From Serripes groenlandicus (Eukaryota; Mollusca; Bivalvia; Cardiida; Cardiidae): a DNA stretch of 64,000 nt. The notes under the pieces were generated by a model. That model was not told the DNA's origin, did not search any database, and saw only the letters and a program-made list of their open reading frames with translations. The stretch is taken from the NCBI GenBank assembly GCA_031761405.1, contig JASEVX010000011.1:14319609-14383608 (forward strand), in the 5' to 3' direction. The position numbers were made by a program, and so were the translations under genes. Positions 53,241 to 62,367 of this stretch are shown piece after piece. Each line of letters starts with the position of its first letter. Within the stretch, counting starts at the first letter, position 1.

Positions 53241-53411
53241 GAATACAGAGAACCTATTCTACAGCAGTTTGGTGTCAAGAAGGCGGAAGTTGTCATCACG
53301 TTAAATAAAGTGGAGGAGATACTGCAGATTCATCAGATGTTTCGTATAGAGCTCGGCGATAAATTCTCCAAATGGGGCACAGACGAAATAATTGGAAACA
53401 CATTTCATTTG
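53241..53411 (+). CDS. ARHGEF10: ARHGEF10-like exon 6: DH domain, second part
   Basis: 57 codons in phase 0. It starts EYREPILQQFGVKKAEVVIT and continues with LNKVEEILQIHQMFRIELGD and KFSKWGTDEIIGNTFHL, ending at donor TTG/GTATGT. The order Y-x-x-P, then V..I...H..(F/L)...L, then G-x-x-F is the family course of helices 2 to 4 of a DH domain (..IHxxFLxxL.., ..IGDxFL..). The acceptor ATATATAACTAG has almost no pyrimidine tract, unusual among these exons, and lies about 90 bp past the minisatellite. Confidence 0.9.
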
Positions 53412-53428
53412 GTATGTAAAATCGAAGG

Positions 53429-53660
53429 TTAACCCTTTCCCTCATATAGACCCTTTCTGACGCCTCTGCAACAGATGGTTTTTGAAAACATAGTGAGTGT
53501 CAAAAGAAGAAATTGCTCAAAATGAGCAATTTCTCCTTTTTCCACAATGTTTTCCACTTTTAGTCATAGGTTATCCATTCAATTATTGAGATTTTCTATT
53601 TTTGACAAAATATGTTCAAAGTCATCTGCTGCAGAATTGTTGTATGAGGGAAAGTGTTAA
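53429..53660. mobile_element. TTAA MITE 17 bp after the exon-6 donor
   Basis: TTAACCCTTTCCCTCATATA to TATGAGGGAAAGTGTTAA, with the core AAATTGCTCAAAATGAGCAA. Confidence 0.83.
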
Positions 53661-53664
53661 GATA

Positions 53665-53935
53665 ACCCATTACTTCACATAGAGGACATTTGACACCTGC
53701 CAATTTGAACATGACTTTTGAAAACATTGTAATAAATGGTGAAATTGCTCAAAACAAGAAATTTCAACTTTTATTGCAATATTTTCAACTCTTTATCAAT
53801 ATAAACCTCCCAGTTTTCTAGATTGTTGAAATTGTTTGTCTAATGCTTGTAAAGCAGACGACCTTTGAACAGTCATGTGAAGTAATGGGAAAAGGGAGGG
53901 TATTTGTTATTCTTGTATGTGAGAAACTGTTTCCA
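53665..53935. mobile_element. Worn TTAA MITE
   Basis: GAACATGACTTTTGAAAACA, GTGAAATTGCTCAAAACAAG and ATTTCAACTTTTATTGCAAT mark the core; the ends are unclear. Confidence 0.5.
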
Positions 53936-54045
53936 TGGAAACCTTTAGAAAAAAACATAGGAAATCTTGATAAATGGTAATATGATTTGTGCCAAAACTG
54001 ACCTTTAGAGGTTTCGAAATATATGGCAAAATATTTCTACATACT

Positions 54046-54400
54046 TAACCCTTTCACACATACAGACGCTTTCCGACGCCTCTGCAGCAGACAGCTTTTT
54101 TGAAAACATGGCGACAGAAGAAGAAAGTGCTCAAAACAGCAATTTCTCCTTTTGTCACCATGTTTTCAACTCGATTCAATTATTGTTCTTTCTTTTAAAG
54201 GAATTTTCTGTGCTTTTGCCTTGACGGTTTTTTGAAAACATGGCGACAGAAGAATAAAGTGCTCAAAACAGCAATTTCTCCTTTTGTCACCATGTTTTCA
54301 ACTCGATTCAATTATTGTTCTTTCTTTTAAAGGAATTTTCTGTGCTTTTGCCTTGACGGTTTTAAGGTCGTCTGCTGCAGATTTGTTGTATGTGGAAAAA
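54046..54400. mobile_element. TTAA MITE with a 133-bp internal tandem duplication
   Basis: TTAACCCTTTCACACATACA opens it. The block TTTTTTGAAAACATGGCGAC..CTTTTGCCTTGACGG occurs twice in a row (about 54095-54227 and 54228-54360) with two differences. The right end GTCGTCTGCTGCAGATTTGT..TATGTGGAAAAATTCTTAA is worn. Confidence 0.8.
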
Positions 54401-54401
54401 T

Positions 54402-54620
54402 TCTTAAACCTATCCCTCATAAAACAAATCTGCTGCAGACAACTTTGGGAACATAGGCAAAAAGATCGTTAAAAAACAACATGGTAAATACATCTAACTT
54501 AAAAAGAAAATGTAATTTCAAAGAATTTAAAATATTGTGGCATACAGAGCAATTCCTCCTTTTTGCTGCAATGTTTCAAAAGTCTTCCGCTGCTGATGTG
54601 TCTGCAAGTGGGAAAGGTGT
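54402..54620. mobile_element. Worn TTAA MITE adjoining the previous copy
   Basis: CTTAAACCTATCCCTCATAA, TCTGCTGCAGACAACTTTGG and CAATTCCTCCTTTTTGCTGC lead to GCAAGTGGGAAAGGTG. Confidence 0.6.
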
Positions 54621-54684
54621 GTACTTGCTTTTTCAGTCATAAATGTTACTCGGAAGGTTCACAGATGCTTATACAATTAGTTGG

Positions 54685-54745
54685 CAAACAGTGAAATAAC
54701 CTGATCAGACTGCACTAAGGTGCAATCTGATCCGGATCCTTGCTG
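54685..54745. repeat. Short imperfect hairpin
   Basis: CCTGATCAGACTGCACTAAG faces GGTGCAATCTGATCCGGATC; ATCAGACTGCAC pairs imperfectly with GTGCAATCTGAT. Confidence 0.55.
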
Positions 54746-54804
54746 GTTGTTACATACTGAAGGTCAGATTTAATATTGCGTGACTCATTTAGTTTAGAAA
54801 GTAG

Positions 54805-55000
54805 AAGTCCAGATAAGGAGGGGTATTCAGCTCTTTTTTCCACAATTTCTCTCTTATTATTAAAGAAAACTTATGTTGTGGGTACTCAAAAGAATCGTCT
54901 AACTGAGACGATTCTTTTGAGTACCCACAACATAGGGTTAGAGGGTCAAATAAGGAGTTTAGAACATGCAAAACTCTCCTTATCTAGAGCTCAGGAATGT
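54805..55000. mobile_element. GTACTCAAAAGA palindromic MITE
   Basis: The outer inverted parts CCAGATAAGGAGGGGTATTC and AAAACTCTCCTTATCTAGAG are both present, and the stem TTATGTTGTGGGTACTCAAA..AGAATCGTCT is nearly perfect. This copy best shows that the ends as well as the core are inverted (AGATAAGGAG / CTCCTTATCT). Confidence 0.82.
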
Positions 55001-55098
55001 TTAGAATTCATTGTTGGATTTTTTTTTGCTTTCTATTTATAGGCTCTTTTTCTCCTATTGCAAAATGTTTTTAAAAGTTTTTAGCAGTTGCAGGGACA

Positions 55099-55290
55099 TT
55101 AACCCTTTCCCACTTGAAGAACCATCCTTACACATCAAAAGCAAGCAGATAGCTTTTGAAATCAATATGGCTAAGGATAAATTGCTCAACATGAGCAATT
55201 TCTCCTTTTGCCATAATGATTTCTAGTCTAATTAAATTTTTTATCTCTCATTTTTCAGAGATTTTTCATATTTTTAATCAGGTTTTCCGG
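55099..55290. mobile_element. TTAA MITE, right end lost
   Basis: TTAACCCTTTCCCACTTGAA, core AAATTGCTCAACATGAGCAA, then worn sequence. Confidence 0.68.
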
Positions 55291-55304
55291 AGGAAATATC
55301 TAGT

Positions 55305-55995
55305 TATTAGTTTGCCGCAGTCGGTGGGCGGCCGGGCGGGCGTCAACTTTCCTTGTCCGGACCATAACTTTGCCATGCATAGAGATATTTTCAAATAACT
55401 TGGCACAAACATGCACCATATCAAGACGATGTGCCAAATGCAAAAAAAATTTCTGTAGATTCAAGGTCAAGGTCACAGTCATAAGAAATAGACTTTAATT
55501 GAACTTTTTTTGTCCGGACCATAACTTTGTCATGCATAGAGATATTTTCAAATAACTTTGCACAAACATGCACCATATCAAGACGATGTGCCAAATGCAA
55601 AACTTTTGTCTGTAGCTTTAAGGTCAAGGTCACAGTGACAACAAATAGACATCAGTTGAACTTTTCTTGTCCGGACAATAACTTTTTCATCCATAGAGAT
55701 ATTTTCAAATAGCTTGGAACAGATATACACCATATCAAGACGCTGTGTCATATGCACAATTTATGTGTTTAGCTTCCAGGTCAAGGTCACAGTGACAGAA
55801 AATATACTTTACTTGATTTTTTTTTGTTCAGACCATAACTTTACCATGCATATAGAAATTTTCAAATAACTTTGCGCAAATATGCTCCATATTAAATAAC
55901 GTGGCAATTTAAAAGAATATAGCATAGATATGTATTATATCAATACAATGTGTTGCATATAAATATTTTATCTATAGATTCTAAGACAATGTGTT
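55305..55995 (+). repeat. Tandem-core intronic repeat (GTCCGGACCATAAC family)
   Basis: After a CGGGCGGGCG stretch, four ~165-bp units share TGTCCGGACCATAACTTTG..CATGCATAGAGATATTTTCA..AACATGCACCATATCAAGAC and AAGGTCAAGGTCACAGT. The last unit decays. Overlapping open frames on both strands are products of the repeat. Confidence 0.75.
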
Positions 55996-55999
55996 TGCA

Positions 56000-56335
56000 A
56001 AGGCATAAACGCGTTAGTATCAAGTAAAGGGTTAAGGCAGATCACTGATTATCAACCTGGCATTAGGGATCCTAAAATGTGGCTGCTTACAACAAAAGGT
56101 TGCTTAATATCTGTTATCTATTATATGTTCTTAATAAATGAGGCCATCAACACACGATTGACTGTATTGAACTGATATTTGTTAGATAAAATTGTGATAT
56201 ATTTAATTGACAAAGTAATTATGATTATTCATCAATAGAAATATTCCCTGTTACTTGAATTACTAGCTTTGATTAACTAACTATTAACAGAAATATTTGA
56301 CAGATCTGTTAATTCTTAATCAAACACCTTCCATT
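56000..56335. other. Intron 6, no feature seen
   Basis: AT-rich sequence with no recognised repeat. Confidence 0.4.
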
Positions 56336-56339
56336 ATAG

Positions 56340-56430
56340 AAAACCTGGTTTCATGGAATTTCCATGTCTTGTTTCCTGGATGTTTTCAAAGTCGTCTGCT
56401 GCAGATTTGTGATGCATGGGAAAGGGTTTA
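56340..56430. mobile_element. TTAA MITE right half
   Basis: CAAAGTCGTCTGCTGCAGAT, then GATGCATGGGAAAGGGTTTAA, ending about 35 bp before the exon-7 acceptor. Confidence 0.68.
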
Positions 56431-56464
56431 AAAATGTGACTGTAGTGAATGATGTAACTTTCAG

Positions 56465-56581
56465 TTCTCTGGAAACATGGTACTGGACATATACAGTGAG
56501 TATGTGAACAATTATGAGGCAGCTAGTGAACTCATCAAAGAAGCTTCAACCACAAAACAGGGATTCAGCAACTTTTTAAAG
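56465..56581 (+). CDS. ARHGEF10: ARHGEF10-like exon 7: DH domain, third part
   Basis: 39 codons in phase 0 between acceptor GATGTAACTTTCAG and donor AAG/GTATAC. It begins FSGNMVLDIYSEYVNNYEAA and continues SELIKEASTTKQGFSNFLK. The segment Y-x-x-Y-x-x-N-(Y/F)..A...(I/L)......F..FL is typical of DH domains, and the particular form VLD(I/V)YSEYVNN is what points to the ARHGEF10 branch rather than other Rho-GEFs. The family acts on RhoA-type GTPases in vertebrates. Confidence 0.93.
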
Positions 56582-56633
56582 GTATACATCCCACTTATTA
56601 ATTTATAATATTACATATTACCTTATTCCTTGC

Positions 56634-57901
56634 TTTTTATACGCCCGTTTTGAAAAAACGGATCATATTATAGTTTTACCTGCGGCGTACGGGCGGGCGG
56701 GCGGCGTCCAGTATGTTGTCAGCTTAATAACTTTAGAAGCCTTTGTCCAATCATCACCAAATTTAGTCAGAATGTGTATTGGGATAATATCTCGGACAAG
56801 TTCGATAACTAGCCATATCGCTTAAGTCAATCAAGAGTTATCGTCCTTTAATTATAGAAATTACCCAAAATTGGTCTTGTCAGCTCAATAACTTTAGAAG
56901 CCTTTGTCAAATGATCACCAAATTTGGTCAGAATGTGTATTGGGATAATATCTCGGACAAGTTCGATAACTAGCCATATCGCTTTATTCAATCAAGAGTT
57001 ATTGCCCTTTTATTATAGAAATTACCCAAAATTGGTCTTGTCAGCTCAATAACTTAAGAAGCCTTCGTCCAATCATCACCAAATTTAGTCAGAATGTGTA
57101 TTGGGATAATATCTCGGACATGTTCGATAACTAGCCATATCGCTTAAGTCAATCAAGAGTTATCGCCCTTTAATTATAGAAATTCCCCAAAATTGGTCTT
57201 GTCAGCTCAATAACTTTAGAAGCCTTTGCCTAATCATCACCAAATTTAGTCAGAATGTGTATTGACATAATATCTCGGACAAGTTTGATAACTAGCCATA
57301 TCGCTTTAGTCAATCAAGAGTTATCGCCCTTCAATTATAGAAATTACCTAAAATTGGTCTTGTCAGCTCAATTACTTTAGGAGCCATTGTCCAATCATCA
57401 CCAAATTTGGTCAGAATGTGTATTGGCATAATATCTCGGATAATTTTGATAACTAGCCATATCGCTTTAGTCAATCAAGAGTTATCCCTCTTTAATTATA
57501 GAAATTACCTAAAATTGGTCTTGTCAGCTCAATAACTTTGGGAGCTTTTGTCCAATCATCACCAAATTTAGTCAGAATGTGTATTGGCGTAATATCTTGG
57601 ACAAGTTCGATAACTTTAATTATAGAAATTACCTAAAATTGGTCTTGTCAGCTAAATAACTTGTAAAGCCTTTAACCGATCATCACCAAATTTAGACAAT
57701 ATGTTTATGGGCAGAATATCTTGGTTACGTTTGATAACTTACAACGTTATCTTAGTCTCTACACAATTATGTCCCTCGAAATGGCCAAAACTGTACTAAC
57801 AGTGTCCGCTCTCTAAGTTTGGCTGACGTACAACCAATTACCACTATACTTGGTCTCAAAAAACAGGACGGGCGTATTTTGTGACATTTGGCGCTCTTGT
57901 T
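56634..57901 (+). mobile_element. Helentron-like non-coding repeat (ATACGCCCGT family)
   Basis: It starts TTTTTATACGCCCGTTTTGA, includes GTACGGGCGGGCGGGCGGCG and six to seven ~160-bp units (TTGGTCTTGTCAGCTCAATA..AATCATCACCAAATTTAGTC). The subterminal ACGGGCGTAT inverts the 5' ATACGCCCGT, and it ends GGCGCTCTTGTT. A shorter relative is at 59295-60124. Confidence 0.8.
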
Positions 57902-58440
57902 AAAGATATACATCCCCCTAATTAGCTTGACTACTCGAAGGGTATGGAGAGCTATTACAGTCACTTGTGCGTCTGCGTCAGCATCGGCGTTGCAACTTTG
58001 GTTAAAGTTTTGCATGCAAGGCTTTTTCTCAAAACTCGATATCAGATTTTGACAAAATTATGCCCCTTTTTGGACTTTTGGTTAAACATGTGCATTCAAG
58101 GTTTTTTCTCACAAACCACAGATGATATTGCTTTGAAACTTCACGCACTTATTGGAAATCATCAAATGACCTTGCAGGACAAGTCCCAAAACTCTACATC
58201 AGATTTTGACACAATTATGCCCCTTTTTGGACTTAAAGCTTTGCATGCAAGATACTATCATGGATATATCTCAGTAACCACTAATGATATTGACTTGAAA
58301 CTTCATTGATGTCTTCAGGGGTGTCGGGCAGATAAGCTAGATAACTCTTGTATGAATTCAGTACAAATTATGGTCCTTGTTTGACTTTGACAATTTGGTT
58401 AAAGTTTGGCATGCAAGGTACTATCATGCACATATCTCAT
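57902..58440 (+). repeat. Further tandem-core repeat and duplicated exon-7 donor flank
   Basis: AAAGATATACATCCCCCTAA at 57902 mirrors AAAGGTATACATCCCACTTA at the exon-7 donor, a local duplication. It is followed by ~150-bp units (CAGATTTTGACA.AATTATGCC, TTTGCATGCAAG, CTCA.TAACCACT) of another intronic repeat family. Confidence 0.6.
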
Positions 58441-58445
58441 TAACC

Positions 58446-58630
58446 ACTGCAGACAGCTTATTGAAAACATAGTGACAAAAGAAGAAATTGCATAAAACGA
58501 GCAATTTCTCCTTTAGCCACAATGTTTTCCACTTTGAGTCATAGGTTATCCATTCAATTATAGAGATTTTCTAATTTTTGACAAAATATGTTCAAAGTCG
58601 TCAGAATTGTCGTATGAGGGAAAGGGTTAA
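58446..58630. mobile_element. TTAA MITE lacking its left end, 22 bp before exon 8
   Basis: CACTGCAGACAGCTTATTGA, core ATTGCATAAAACGAGCAATT, right end GTCGTATGAGGGAAAGGGTTAA split by a short deletion in the CTGCTGCAG block. Confidence 0.78.
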
Positions 58631-58651
58631 AGGTTTATTTCTGTGTTTCAG

Positions 58652-58744
58652 GAAAGGCAAATGTCCAGTACAGATAGGTTGTCACTACCAGGACTGATGC
58701 TCAAACCCATCCAGAGATTTCCACAGTTTATCATGATTATCAAG
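58652..58744 (+). CDS. ARHGEF10: ARHGEF10-like exon 8: DH domain core (conserved region 3)
   Basis: 31 codons in phase 0. It reads ERQMSSTDRLSLPGLMLKPI followed by QRFPQFIMIIK. L-x-x-L-(M/L)-x-(K/R)-P-(I/V)-Q-R-(F/I)-P is the hallmark of conserved region 3 of Dbl homology domains, the long helix that forms most of the GTPase-binding face. The acceptor is TTTCTGTGTTTCAG; the donor AAG/GTTTGT is weak. It is preceded closely by a MITE and followed at once by SINE-like sequence. Confidence 0.94.
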
Positions 58745-58930
58745 GTTTGTAACTCCACCCCCTCCCCTTTTCTGGCTGTCCAAGGTTTGATCCTCAGTTG
58801 TGGCGCAGTATTCATGGTGGAGGAGCGTTAATTTGTTTACCCAGGGGTCCTGAATAAGTGATCTGTCGCCGTGATATAACAGAAATAATGTAGATAATGG
58901 TGTACCAACCCCAAATATATTTTCGCTCAC
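58745..58930 (+). mobile_element. Diverged SINE directly after exon 8
   Basis: TTGATCCTCAGTTGTGGCGC resembles a worn head. GTTTACCCAGGGGTCCTGAA, CGCCGTGATATAACAGAAAT and ATGGTGTACCAACCCC match the 3' part of the SINE at 10618-10826. Confidence 0.6.
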
Positions 58931-58933
58931 AGA

Positions 58934-59112
58934 GCTCAAGATAAGGGTCGTTTTGCACGTTCTAAAATCCTTATTTGACCCTCTAACCCTATGTTGTGGG
59001 TACTCAAAAGAATCGTCTCAGTGCAATGATTCTTTTGAGGGTTTGCCTTATTATTAAGTGAAAAATTGTGGGAAAAAGAGCTGAAAACCCCTCCTTATCT
59101 GGATTCCTGAGC
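58934..59112. mobile_element. GTACTCAAAAGA palindromic MITE with damaged stem
   Basis: GCTCAAGATAAGGGTCGTTT and CCCTCCTTATCTGGATTCC are the inverted ends. The left stem is intact and the right arm is cut to GATTCTTTTGAGGG. Confidence 0.75.
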
Positions 59113-59280
59113 TCATATTGATAAATTTCTCCTTTTTCCACTATGTTTTCAAAACCCATCTTCAGATGCTGTTTATATCAGGATAAAAGTTACCAAAACT
59201 TGACATTTGTTTCAGGACTCGCTCAAATACCCACCGAGAGAGCACCATGACAGGGTACCATTACAAGAGACCCTTAAAAT
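59113..59280 (+). pseudogene. Ghost copy 1 of ARHGEF10 exon 9 (5' part)
   Basis: The segment includes the exon-9 intron flank (AAAGTTACCAAAACTTGACA..TTTGTTTCAG) and, at 59216-59276, 61 bases matching the start of exon 9. They read [20 protein letters not shown] in frame after an intact AG. The match stops at CCCTTA, then a TAG follows shortly (59282), and no donor is present. It is a truncated duplicate exon. If spliced in, it would end the protein within the DH domain. Confidence 0.85.
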
Positions 59281-59294
59281 TTAGCAACTTCTCC

Positions 59295-60124
59295 TTTTTA
59301 TACACCCGTTTTGAAAAAACACACCCGTTTTGAAAAAACGGATCGTATTATAGTTTTACCTGCGGCGTACGTTTGGCGTCCAGTATGTTGTCAGCTCAAT
59401 AACTTTAGAAGCCTTTGTCCAATCATCACCATTTGTCAGAATGTGTATTGGGATAATATCTCGGACAAGTTCAAAAACTAGCCATATCGCTTTAGTCAAT
59501 CAAGAGTTATCGCCCTTTAATTATAGAAATTACCCAAAATTGGTCTTGGCAGCTCAATAACTTTAGAAGCCTTTGTCCTATCATCACCAAATTTGGTCAG
59601 AATGTGTATTGGGATAATATCTCGGACAAGTTTGATAACTAGCCATATCGCTGTAGTCAATCGAGAGTTATCGCTCTTTAATTATAGAAATTACCTAAAA
59701 TTGGTCTTGTCAGCTCAATAACTTTAGGAGCCTTTGTCTAATCATCACCAAATTTGGTCAGAATGTGTATTGGCATAATATCTTGGACAAGTTCGATAAC
59801 TAGCCATATTGCTCCAGTCAATATAGATATATTGCCCTTTAAATAATAGAAATTACCTAAAATTGGTCTTGTCAGCTAAATAACTTGTGAACCCTTTATC
59901 CGATCATCACCAAATTTAGACAATATGTTGATGGGCAGAATATCTTGGTCAGGTTTGATACTTATAACGTTATCTTAGTCACTACACAATTATGTCCCTC
60001 GAAATGGCCAAAACTGTACTAACAGTGTCCGCACTCTAAGTTTGGCTGACGTACAACCAATTACCACTATACTTGGTATCAAAAAACAGGACGGGCGTAT
60101 TTTGTAATATTTGGCGCTCTTGTT
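59295..60124 (+). mobile_element. Helentron-like repeat (ATACGCCCGT family), short copy
   Basis: TTTTTATACACCCGTTTTGA with a repeated CACCCGTTTTGAAAAAAC, about four core units, then GACGGGCGTATTTTG and GGCGCTCTTGTT. It is inserted in the hairpin repeat between ghost copies 1 and 2 at CTCCTTTTT/CCACTATG. Confidence 0.82.
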
Positions 60125-60288
60125 CCACTATGTAAAGGCTTACAGGATAAAAGTTACCAAACCTTAATGTTTGTTACAGGACTTGCTCAAATACACACCA
60201 AAAGTTCACCTTGACGGAGTACCAGTATAGGAGGCCTTTAATACCATTGTATAAAAAGGAGTAATTGCTCATATTGAGCAATTTCTCC
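60125..60288 (+). pseudogene. Ghost copy 2 of ARHGEF10 exon 9
   Basis: The intron flank AAAGTTACCAAACCTTAATG..TTTGTTACAG leads to 60180-60240, matching exon 9 with more changes (DLLKYTPKVHLDGVPV, then TAG). A piece of the TTAA MITE core follows (AATTGCTCATATTGAGCAAT). The acceptor is intact and there is no donor. Confidence 0.82.
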
Positions 60289-61591
60289 TTTTTAGCTCCA
60301 CTGGCTGAAAGCCAGTAGAGCTTATGTCATGGCGAATTGTCCGTCGTGCGTGCGTTAATTTTTTCCTTTAAACGACTTCTTCTCCCTAACCACTTGGTCA
60401 ATTTGATTGAAACTTCATAGGAAGCATCCTCTCGATGTCCTCTCTTAAATTCCTTCAATTTTCTTTTATCCATCCATAATTCTGGTTTCCATGGCAACCA
60501 AAAGAAAAAAATAATGAAAACTTAAAAAATCTTCTTCTCCGAAAGTGTCAGGCCGATTTTCAAATAATTTTGTAGAAATGTTCCTTGGGTGACCCTTTAT
60601 TAGATTCCTTCAAGAAATGTTGATTGGTTGAAAAATATGGCTGCCAGGGGGCGGGGCTATTTTGCCTTATATAGCTATAGTGAAAACTTAAAAAAAAATC
60701 TTCTCCGAAAGTGTTCAGCTGATTTTCAAATAATTTTGTAGAAATGTTCATTGGGTGACCCTCTATCAGATTCCTTCAAGCCATGTTGATTGGTCTGAAA
60801 ACATGGCCGCCAGAGGGCGGGGCTATTTTGCCTTATATGACCATAGTGAAAACTTAAAAAATCTTCTCCGAAAGTGTTAAGCAGATTTTCAAATAATTAA
60901 AAAATCTTCTCCGAAAGTGTTTAGCAGATTTTCAAATAATTTTGTAGAAATGTTCCTTGGATGACCCTCTATCAGATTCCTTCAAGCCATGTTTATTAGT
61001 TAAAAAACATGGCCGCCAGAAGGCGGGGCTATTTTGCCTTATATGGCTAAAGAGAAAACTTAAAAAATCTTCTCCTCCAAAAGTGTTAGGCCGATTTTCA
61101 AATAATGTTGTAGAAATGTTCCTTGGGTGCCCCTTTATTAGATTCCTTCAAGAAATGTTGATTGGTTGAAAAACATGGCCACCAGGGGGCGGGGCTATTT
61201 TGCCTTATATAGCTATAGTGAAAACTTAAAAAATCTTCTTCTCCGAAAGTGTTCAGCCGATTTTCAAATAATTTTGTAGAAATGTTCATTGGGTGACCCT
61301 CTATCAGATTCCTTCAAGCCATGTTGATTGGTTAAAAAACATGGCCGCCAGAGGGCGGGGATATTTTGCCTTATATGGCTATAATGAAAACTTAAAATAT
61401 CCTCTCCTCCGAATGTGTCAGGCTGATATTCAAATAAATTTGCAGAAATATTCCTTGGGTGACACTCTACAAGATTCCTTTAAGCCATGGTGGTTGGTCA
61501 AAAACATGGCCACCAGGGGGCAGGGCTGTTTGGCGATTTGATTTTTGCCTTATGGCCGTGGAGCGATACTGGCCCTTTTGGGCCTCTTGTT
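60289..61591 (+). mobile_element. Helentron-like repeat (AGCTCCACTGGC family)
   Basis: TTTTTAGCTCCACTGGCTGA start, GTCCGTCGTGCGTGCG, then about seven ~150-bp units (AAAGTGTTCAGCCGATTTTC..TTCCTTCAAGCCATGTTGAT..GGCCGCCAGAGGGCGGGGCT). It ends GGCCCTTTTGGGCC and TCTTGTT. It sits at the same CTCCTTTTT/CCACTATG position in the next duplicated unit. Confidence 0.82.
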
Positions 61592-61760
61592 CCACTATGT
61601 TTCCAAAAGCCATGTTATTCAGAGACTTCGGAAGCTGTCTATATCAGGGGAAAGAGTTACCAAAACTTGATATTTGTTACAGGAATTGCTCAAATATACA
61701 CCAAGAGAGCACCATGACAAGAAATCATTGTATAAAAAGGAGAAATTGCTTGTATATTGA
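61592..61760 (+). pseudogene. Ghost copy 3 of ARHGEF10 exon 9
   Basis: AAGAGTTACCAAAACTTGAT..ATTTGTTACAG leads to 61683-61719 (ELLKYTPREHHD). The exon match then breaks into MITE core sequence (AAAAAGGAGAAATTGCTTGT) and a TGA. It is the shortest of the three ghosts and lies 145 bp before the real exon. Confidence 0.82.
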
Positions 61761-61864
61761 GCAATTTCTTGTTTTTCCACTATGTTCCAAAAGCCATCTT
61801 ATTTAAAGACTTCTGAATCTGTCTATATCTGGGAAACAGTTACCAAACTTGACTTTTGTTACAG

Positions 61865-62083
61865 GACTTGCTCAAATACACACCGAGAAAGCACCATGAC
61901 AGGGTACCGCTACAAGAGGCCCTTACGGGGTTGGAGAACGTGGCGCATCAGTTAAATGAGCGCAAACGTCAGAGTGAGCAGTTCTTCCACGGTCATGCGA
62001 TAGCGACCCGATTGGCTCCCCGTATTCACTCGGAGAAAAAAGTGTTATTGATTAGACAGGATAACGTCAATCAACTTAGTCAG
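61865..62083 (+). CDS. ARHGEF10: ARHGEF10-like exon 9: end of the DH domain and following linker
   Basis: 73 codons in phase 0 between acceptor TGACTTTTGTTACAG and donor CAG/GTATTC. It starts [20 protein letters not shown], which follows conserved region 3 as L-L-x-x-T-P..H-x-D...L..A in DH domains. [20 protein letters not shown] then matches the last DH helix, and the C-terminal part ([19 protein letters not shown]) should lead into a PH-like region encoded beyond the window. The summed reading frame from the ATG is 664 codons. Its donor is followed within six bases by the T-run of another Helentron-like repeat. Three decayed copies of its 5' end lie upstream. Confidence 0.93.
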
Positions 62084-62089
62084 GTATTC

Positions 62090-62350
62090 TTTTTAGCTTG
62101 TCTGTTTTTCGAAGAAGAAAAGTCAGGGTTTTGTTTTACCCTTGGCGTCGGCGTCACAACACTTTAACCTTTCCTCATAACTAAAAAACCATTTAACATT
62201 TCCAAATGAGACTTGGTACACATGTTCCTAGTAACAATATTCATGTCTATACCAAGTCACATAACTCTTTTATATATGATTCAGGAATGCCTCTTTTTCG
62301 ACTTAGAAAAAAGCAGACGAGTGTTGGTGTTCGCTTATGGCGCTCTTGTT
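62090..62350 (+). mobile_element. Helentron-like repeat (AGCTTGTCTG family), short
   Basis: TTTTTAGCTTGTCTGTTTTT..CGAAGAAGAAAAGTC at the start, and AAGCAGACGAGTGTTGGTGT with GGCGCTCTTGTT at the end. A ..CTTGGCGTCGGCGTCACAAC segment replaces the usual GTCCGTCC block. There is no tandem core. Confidence 0.68.
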
Positions 62351-62367
62351 ACAAAATGTAGTGTTCA

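Noticed and set aside
54776..55042. 88-codon plus-strand frame
   Set aside because: It crosses a palindromic MITE; the KNRLTETILLSTHN-like part recurs wherever that MITE occurs (for example 32322).
60957..61541. Short plus and minus frames with repeated DPLSDSFKP / NISTKLFENRLNTFGE sequences
   Set aside because: They are translations of the tandem core of the AGCTCCACTGGC-family repeat, present in both orientations and several copies.
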